Source of the DNA: Paracoccaceae bacterium
GTDB lineage: Bacteria; Pseudomonadota; Alphaproteobacteria; Rhodobacterales; Rhodobacteraceae
Reading direction: 5' to 3'
Length of the DNA: 5,315 bases
Assembly: GCA_023134935.1 (NCBI GenBank)
Contig: JAGLUD010000227.1
Span: forward strand, 1 to 5,315
Of this stretch, positions 1 through 5,315 are shown in pieces. Position 1 is the first letter of the stretch. Each line of letters begins with the position of its first letter. Under the pieces are notes generated by a model. That model did no database searches. It was not told where the DNA came from and saw nothing but the letters and a program-made list of their open reading frames with translations. Position numbers and translations under genes: made by a program.

Positions 1-1863
<1,863 letters not shown>

Positions 1864-1867
1864 TCAA

Positions 1868-1907
1868 AACAGCTTATTTATTATACGAAATACAACTATT
1901 AGCTGTT
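1868..1907. promoter_or_regulatory. inverted repeat in AT-rich leader of the Mrr-like gene
   Basis: AACAGCT (1868-1874) and its exact reverse complement AGCTGTT (1901-1907) flank a 26-base AT-rich spacer. This sits in the 60-base gap between the uvrB stop and the Mrr-like start, where a promoter for the latter would lie; the spacer contains TTATAC-like hexamers but no convincing -35 at the right distance. It could be an operator for a dimeric regulator, a weak stem-loop, or chance. No T-tract follows, so it is not a good intrinsic terminator for uvrB. Confidence 0.3.
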
Positions 1908-1911
1908 ACAC

Positions 1912-1917
1912 GAAGGA
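1912..1917 (+). promoter_or_regulatory. ribosome binding site of the Mrr-like gene
   Basis: GAAGGA lies six bases upstream of the ATG at 1924, a good Shine-Dalgarno match and spacing. It supports that start and shows that the gene can be translated independently of uvrB. Confidence 0.75.
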
Positions 1918-1923
1918 CAAAAA

Positions 1924-2772
1924 ATGAGTTTTATTAAAAAAGCCATTCTGTTTATTTTCTACTGGCTGCTGTTCGTTATACTTGGACTGGTTGTTGCTGT
2001 ATCTTTATCACCAGAAAATACTGGCGCCTTCGGCGCTCTCGCCATCTTTATCATTGCTGGTGCCCCACTGGTTGCTTTTTTTATTGTTAAGAGTTCTACA
2101 AAAAGAAAAGCTGACGCCGCGATTGAGCTTGAGCTACGCAAAGAGCAGGAAAGTGGTGAAGTTGAACGTAGGCGGTTTATTGAACGAGAACGCTTACTAA
2201 GTGAGGTAGAACAACATCGGGCAGCGATCACCCGAAATATAGTTCGAGCAGTTAAGAAGAACGACTATAAAAGAGTAACCGAAGACAGATCGTCAGAAGC
2301 GATCACCGAATTCCTCTACAGCATATCTTTAGATCAAACCGCATTTACGCTAACAGAGGCTGAAGAACTAGTTCGCGATCACATTGATACTACAGCAACA
2401 ATTGACAATGAAAAAGGGTTCGACCCTTCAGCGATTCCGATTGACGGTCATGAATTCGAGCGGTGGGTAGCTGTTTCGCTTGAAATGTTTGGCTGGCAAG
2501 CTGAGGTTACCAGCGCATCTGGTGACCAAGGTATTGATGTAATTGCATCAAAAAATGGGACGAAGGTCGGCATTCAATGTAAGCTATACTCTAGCCCTGT
2601 CGGGAATAAGGCTGTTCAAGAAGCAATAGCAGGAAAAAGGTACCATGGTGTAAACTACGTAGCAGTTCTATCGAACGCACAATTCACCCAAAGTGCTCAA
2701 GACCTAGCAACGATGAACGATGTTTTCTTGCTCAGTCAACACGACATTCCCGAGTTGGATAGCTACATTTAA
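1924..2772 (+). CDS. membrane-anchored Mrr-type restriction endonuclease-like protein
   Basis: A 282-residue protein with ATG start and a good ribosome binding site. Two hydrophobic segments (about 5-28 and 35-55) are separated by a short loop and predict an inner-membrane hairpin. A long charged, probably coiled-coil stretch (about 58-115) and a helical linker follow. The C-terminal domain (about 172-282) has the Mrr-catalytic pattern of the PD-(D/E)xK fold: the helix GHEFERWVA (E177, E179), then GDQGID with D205, then QCK with Q218 and K220, the order expected for an active site. Mrr-family proteins are type IV restriction enzymes cutting modified DNA, or related nucleases; that this one restricts foreign DNA at the membrane is inference. 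It sits alone between uvrB (60 bases away, same strand) and a converging gene. Its GC content, about 40-48% in hand-counted lines, is well below that of uvrB, suggesting horizontal acquisition. It is not a clear orthologue of E. coli Mrr, so no symbol is given. Confidence 0.88.
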   Translation: MSFIKKAILFIFYWLLFVILGLVVAVSLSPENTGAFGALAIFIIAGAPLVAFFIVKSSTKRKADAAIELELRKEQESGEVERRRFIERERLLSEVEQHRAAITRNIVRAVKKNDYKRVTEDRSSEAITEFLYSISLDQTAFTLTEAEELVRDHIDTTATIDNEKGFDPSAIPIDGHEFERWVAVSLEMFGWQAEVTSASGDQGIDVIASKNGTKVGIQCKLYSSPVGNKAVQEAIAGKRYHGVNYVAVLSNAQFTQSAQDLATMNDVFLLSQHDIPELDSYI

Positions 2773-2779
2773 CAAAACA

Positions 2780-2836
2780 ACCCGTAGGGTGTGCGGTCCC
2801 CACCGAAATCCTTGAACGGTTTCGCTTGCGTAAACC
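2780..2836. repeat. cluster of small inverted repeats downstream of the Mrr-like gene
   Basis: Three small hairpins lie in tandem: ACCC-GTA-GGGT (2780-2790), CGGT-CCCC-ACCG (2794-2805), and GGTTTCGC-TT-GCG-T-AAACC (2818-2836), the last an 8-bp stem with one bulged base. The first two stems are only 4 bp. There is no T-tract on the plus strand after any of them. The segment GTAGGGTGTGCGGT resembles intergenic repeats I have seen in alphaproteobacterial genomes, but I cannot confirm other copies from one window. It may act as a processing or stabilising 3' end for the Mrr-like mRNA. Confidence 0.35.
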
Positions 2837-2876
2837 AAAAACAAAAAATCCGCGCCACTATCAAAATGGCGCGGAT
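2837..2876 (-). terminator. intrinsic terminator for the minus-strand genes
   Basis: ATCCGCGCCA (2848-2857) and TGGCGCGGAT (2867-2876) form a perfect 10-bp GC-rich stem with a 9-base loop. Read on the minus strand, the stem is followed at once by a run of T interrupted by a single G (the A-rich bases 2837-2847 on the plus strand), the classical rho-independent layout. It lies 43 bases past the stop of the DUF6632-like gene, so it ends that transcript. On the plus strand only GTTAATGTTT follows, so it would terminate the Mrr-like transcript poorly at best. Confidence 0.88.
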
Positions 2877-2919
2877 GTTAATGTTTCGCTTCAGACTGAT
2901 CTAACAGCCTTGGCTTAGG

Positions 2920-3312
2920 CTACGCAGTTTGGGCCTCAGCGTCGCCACGTGGCGAGCAGTACCACAGCACTCCGGCAACCAGCAGCAGTGCTGGAACATC
3001 GCCAATCATGTGGCCCATTTCATTGCCATCCGCGATCCCGTGGTATGCCATGATCACAGCGTGAACGATGCTCGACCATATGGTAAAGGTGATCAGGCTT
3101 TCATGTTCAGACGGGTTTTTCGCAGCCTTGATTAGCATCACCCCGAGCACAAAATAAACCCCGCAAATCATTTGGAGATAATAGGAGCCCTCACCCCCGT
3201 GCCAGACCCATCCGGCAGGCCAAACCAGCCCGAGCGGATAGATGAATAGAAAGATTATGCCAAATAGTAATAGCGCCAATTTCAGATATTTTTCACGTGT
3301 TTCAGCATTCAT
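2920..3312 (-). CDS. DUF6632-like four-helix integral membrane protein
   Basis: A 130-residue membrane protein of unknown function. Four hydrophobic segments are visible at about 10-30, 44-62, 72-92 and 99-118, joined by short loops; the N-terminus is MNAETREKYLK. The pattern (REKYLKLAL at the start, IYPLGLVWPAGW after helix 1, ITFTIWSSIVHAVIM in helix 3) matches my memory of the DUF6632 family, whose biochemical role is unknown. His84, His91, His101 and Asp105 fall in or near helices 3 and 4 and could matter for function, but that is speculation. The ATG at 3312 was chosen because GAGGGA lies six bases upstream; the in-frame upstream start at 3372 would add 20 residues without comparable support. 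It is last in the minus-strand run and is followed by the strong terminator. The 123 bases upstream could hold its own promoter. Confidence 0.85.
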   Translation of the reverse strand: MNAETREKYLKLALLLFGIIFLFIYPLGLVWPAGWVWHGGEGSYYLQMICGVYFVLGVMLIKAAKNPSEHESLITFTIWSSIVHAVIMAYHGIADGNEMGHMIGDVPALLLVAGVLWYCSPRGDAEAQTA

Positions 3313-3318
3313 AGCAAG

Positions 3319-3324
3319 TCCCTC
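3319..3324 (-). promoter_or_regulatory. ribosome binding site deciding the start of the DUF6632-like gene
   Basis: On the minus strand GAGGGA is followed after six bases by the ATG at 3312. This favours the 130-residue product over the 150-residue form starting at 3372. Confidence 0.7.
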
Positions 3325-3435
3325 GTATAATGATAATAGGAGTACGCACTTGGTAGGAAGTAACGAACGCATACCACATGTAGACGGTTATGTCTAACGC
3401 AGGACTAAATGTGCCGACTTATGGTGGCTGGAGCA

Positions 3436-3756
3436 CTACGCCGAGGTATAAACTACGTCATACATCACCGGCGCGAAGTTCTTGCATAGATCGTTGATCC
3501 GCCGGCTCCGCACTCGCATTTCGTCGGACCGTAACATCGCTTGAAAATCCTCGCGCGTTTCCCATTGCGAGTAGTTCGCGATCCGCGTTTGCGCGTCGTT
3601 CACATGCAAGGTTGCCGAGACGAAACCCGGTTGCTCGCTGATAAAATCGTCACATGTCCCGCGCAGTTCATCCAACAGATCATCGCACGTCCCGGGGTTC
3701 ACCTCAAATGTCGTGATAACGGTTTGTAATTTGTGGCCTTTGGAAATTGTCGGCAT
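3436..3756 (-). CDS. antibiotic biosynthesis monooxygenase (ABM) family protein
   Basis: A 106-residue protein of the dimeric alpha/beta-barrel (ferredoxin-like) class. Visible pattern: a first strand at about 9-18 (KLQTVITTFE), a helix CDDLLDELRGTCDDFI (24-39), the strand-turn-strand PGFVSATLHVN (43-53), and the typical ANYSQWETREDFQAM (60-74), in which the conserved Trp and the following helix close the barrel. Family members include small quinol or polyketide monooxygenases (YgiN, ActVA-Orf6 type) and haem-degrading proteins, but many have no known substrate; none can be assigned here. No signal peptide is visible, so it is probably cytoplasmic. The ATG at 3756 was chosen because GGAGGA lies just upstream; starts at 3768 or 3807 are less well supported. 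It follows the beta-helix gene on the same strand after a 54-base gap with no terminator, so co-transcription is plausible. Confidence 0.85.
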   Translation of the reverse strand: MPTISKGHKLQTVITTFEVNPGTCDDLLDELRGTCDDFISEQPGFVSATLHVNDAQTRIANYSQWETREDFQAMLRSDEMRVRSRRINDLCKNFAPVMYDVVYTSA

Positions 3757-3760
3757 AGCG

Positions 3761-3766
3761 TCCTCC
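3761..3766 (-). promoter_or_regulatory. ribosome binding site deciding the start of the ABM gene
   Basis: On the minus strand GGAGGA lies four bases before the ATG at 3756, a near-perfect Shine-Dalgarno. The alternative ATG at 3768 would begin just before this motif and has only a weak G-rich stretch ahead of it. Confidence 0.7.
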
Positions 3767-3810
3767 ATGGTTATCACCACCCTACCCCCACAACCACCAA
3801 AGGCCAAACC

Positions 3811-5315
3811 CTAAGAGGGTAAATCGACCCGCGCGACCATATGCACCGTGCCCTTCACGCTCGTCCCCCATTTGATCGAAGCATTGCTGTTCCCCGCCAG
3901 TTGCGCCGTGGGCACGATATACTGCGCCACGTTGCTGCCGTTCAGGATGTCGCCCTGTGGCATTACCGCATCAACGCCCAATGCCTGCCCGCCAAACGGC
4001 AGTTTCGCCGATAAATCCACCGACCAGCTAGCGGACACACCTGCCTGTGTAACCCGCACTACCGCGGGGCTTTCCGTACGCTCCACGACCTCGTCAAACG
4101 AGTTGGCAGCAAACGTCACCGCTTTCGTCACACTATGATCGAACGTGCCTTCCGAAGTATCCACGCCATCGACCCGATCAATCACGCCACTGCCAATGGT
4201 TTTGAACGTGTTCCCGACCACCGAAATCCCGTCGATCGTGTGACCCATCCCAAAGGGCGCGAGGCGGATGTAGGTGAACCATGTCGGCGTGTCCCCCGCC
4301 GTGAAAATATTCCCCGTCAGCGACAGTGTTCCGAACGGACGAGTGCTCGCAACCGCATTTGCTTTAACGTCGTGCTCGTTATTTAGCTCGATCCAGGCAT
4401 TATCGATATAGTTAGCCGATAACGTCGTCTTGCAACTTTTCTGGGTCAGCACGATCCCTGCCGAGCGCTCCCCGTCGACCGAGTCATCGCCTTGCCAGAA
4501 ATGGTTGCCCGAAATGATATGCCCACCACCGTTCAGCACCCCGAAATGCAGAAACCGAACCGCGCGATTGTTGCGGATTTTAATGTCGTTGCTATTAGTA
4601 TTGAACGCGATCGTCGTGCGGTACTGCACCAACGCACCGTACTCGTTCGACAAAAACTCGTTGTCGTGGACAGACATACCGTTGCAACCGTTACCGATCG
4701 ACGTGATCCCCCGATCCCGAGGCTTCGTGAACCAGCAATCGTGGATGTGCCACGCGATCCCGTCCTTGGGCAGCATGATGCCGCTCGCATCACCGAAACA
4801 GCCAAACTCCACACCTTCGATCTGGAAGCGTTGCACGCTGGCGAACCCTGAGAAATCGAGCAGATACTTGAACCGTATAAACGTGTAGGTCTGGGAACTT
4901 GGCGCTGAATGCAGCGGTTGACTTAGCTTGATCGTGCCAAGTGCATCGTCCTTATCCGTCACATAAATTTCGCGCCCAACGCCAGCACCTGTAATCAACG
5001 ATCCCACGGGGATAGACGCGATGTTAACCACGTTGCTCAGCACCAACTGATCACCGCTGGAGTACGTCGCCGTGCTGGTAAACGCCTCCGTATTCCACGG
5101 AGAACCCGCGCTAACCTCCAGTTGTCCGTTACGCAGAATACGACGGTTAGCGTAAGTGTCCTTGTTGCCTACAGCCGCGTGCACATCAATCGGTTCATCC
5201 AACTGGATACGCATGCCACCCATATCCAGCGACTCGTGATCTGTGAAGTTGAACAAAGCCTGAAGCGCCTTTTTGAAGGCGAGCGTCTCGTCACCGAACG
5301 CATCGACATAAGTCG
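3811..5315 (-). CDS. right-handed beta-helix (pectate lyase/GH28-related) protein, 5'-truncated by window edge
   Basis: The frame stays open from the stop at 3811 to the window end, so the TTG at 5256 is internal; 500 residues are visible and the N-terminus is outside. The fragment opens with TYVDAFGDETLAFKKALQAL, resembling the start of pectate-lyase-superfamily domains. The middle shows repeated beta-helix coils with a beta-strand, Asn and Phe/Ile pattern: WHIHDCWF (188), MSVHDNEF (213), IKIRNNRA (244), HIISGNHF (265), TTLSANYI (296), LSLTGNIF (330), ISVVGNTF (363) and VTFAANSF (399), 21-36 residues apart. The last ~95 residues look like a separate beta-rich cap. Such folds bind or cleave polysaccharides, but I see no clear GH28 catalytic set, so enzymatic activity is uncertain; a surface, exopolysaccharide-related or phage tail-spike-like role is possible. 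Similar long proteins annotated as GH28-related occur in Rhodobacteraceae, to my recollection. Whether a signal peptide exists cannot be seen. Confidence 0.85.
   Translation of the reverse strand, partial: TYVDAFGDETLAFKKALQALFNFTDHESLDMGGMRIQLDEPIDVHAAVGNKDTYANRRILRNGQLEVSAGSPWNTEAFTSTATYSSGDQLVLSNVVNIASIPVGSLITGAGVGREIYVTDKDDALGTIKLSQPLHSAPSSQTYTFIRFKYLLDFSGFASVQRFQIEGVEFGCFGDASGIMLPKDGIAWHIHDCWFTKPRDRGITSIGNGCNGMSVHDNEFLSNEYGALVQYRTTIAFNTNSNDIKIRNNRAVRFLHFGVLNGGGHIISGNHFWQGDDSVDGERSAGIVLTQKSCKTTLSANYIDNAWIELNNEHDVKANAVASTRPFGTLSLTGNIFTAGDTPTWFTYIRLAPFGMGHTIDGISVVGNTFKTIGSGVIDRVDGVDTSEGTFDHSVTKAVTFAANSFDEVVERTESPAVVRVTQAGVSASWSVDLSAKLPFGGQALGVDAVMPQGDILNGSNVAQYIVPTAQLAGNSNASIKWGTSVKGTVHMVARVDLPS

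Noticed and set aside
3313..3372. N-terminal extension of the DUF6632-like protein and a promoter just upstream of it
   Set aside because: The extension lacks a ribosome binding site as good as that of the ATG at 3312. TATTAT-like hexamers occur around 3325-3341 but no -35 element is convincing at 16-18 bases, so no promoter is annotated.
3381..3396. TAGAC/GTCTA hairpin between the ABM and DUF6632-like genes
   Set aside because: Only a 5-bp AT-containing stem with no T-tract on either side, too weak to call a terminator.
4430..4888. 152-codon plus-strand frame opposite the beta-helix gene
   Set aside because: Antisense to the repeat-patterned coding region, no domain features; the minus-strand frame explains the sequence better.
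5254..5256. TTG as start codon of the beta-helix gene
   Set aside because: The frame continues without stop to the window end with plausible domain sequence (YVDAFGDETLAFKKAL), so this codon is internal.

Overview
The window looks like a chromosomal segment of an alphaproteobacterium, most likely a marine Rhodobacteraceae (Roseobacter-group) species. The evidence is the UvrB sequence, with its spacer and long Arg/Gly/Lys-rich tail after the helicase core, and a right-handed beta-helix protein of a kind I recognise from that family. This placement is from memory of the families, not from a search. Both ends of the window cut through genes.

Layout: (1) 1-1863, plus strand: uvrB, the damage-recognition helicase of nucleotide excision repair. 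It lacks its N-terminus (including Walker A) because the window starts inside the gene. Its last ~80 bases are unusually rich in G-runs. (2) 1864-1923: short AT-rich spacer with a 7-bp inverted repeat and a clear ribosome binding site. (3) 1924-2772, plus strand: a 282-residue protein with two N-terminal membrane helices, a charged helical linker and a C-terminal Mrr-type (PD-(D/E)xK) nuclease domain. Its base composition is much lower in GC than uvrB, suggesting acquired DNA, and restriction or phage defence is the most plausible role. (4) 2773-2919: intergenic DNA between converging genes, with small hairpins and a strong intrinsic terminator reading on the minus strand. (5) 2920-5315, minus strand: three genes in one direction, in transcription order a large beta-helix (pectate-lyase/GH28-like) protein cut by the window end, a small antibiotic-biosynthesis-monooxygenase (ABM) fold protein, and a four-helix membrane protein resembling DUF6632. 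The terminator at 2837-2876 closes this run.

Functionally these look like three unrelated units: DNA repair (uvrB), a probable single-gene defence cargo (Mrr-like nuclease), and a minus-strand group whose members have no obvious shared pathway. The first two minus-strand genes are 54 bases apart and may be co-transcribed; the last is separated by 123 bases and may have its own promoter. I see no tRNA, rRNA, CRISPR array, transposase or integrase. The most interesting items are the membrane-tethered Mrr-like nuclease in its low-GC pocket and the G-run, codon-shifted tail of uvrB that abuts it.
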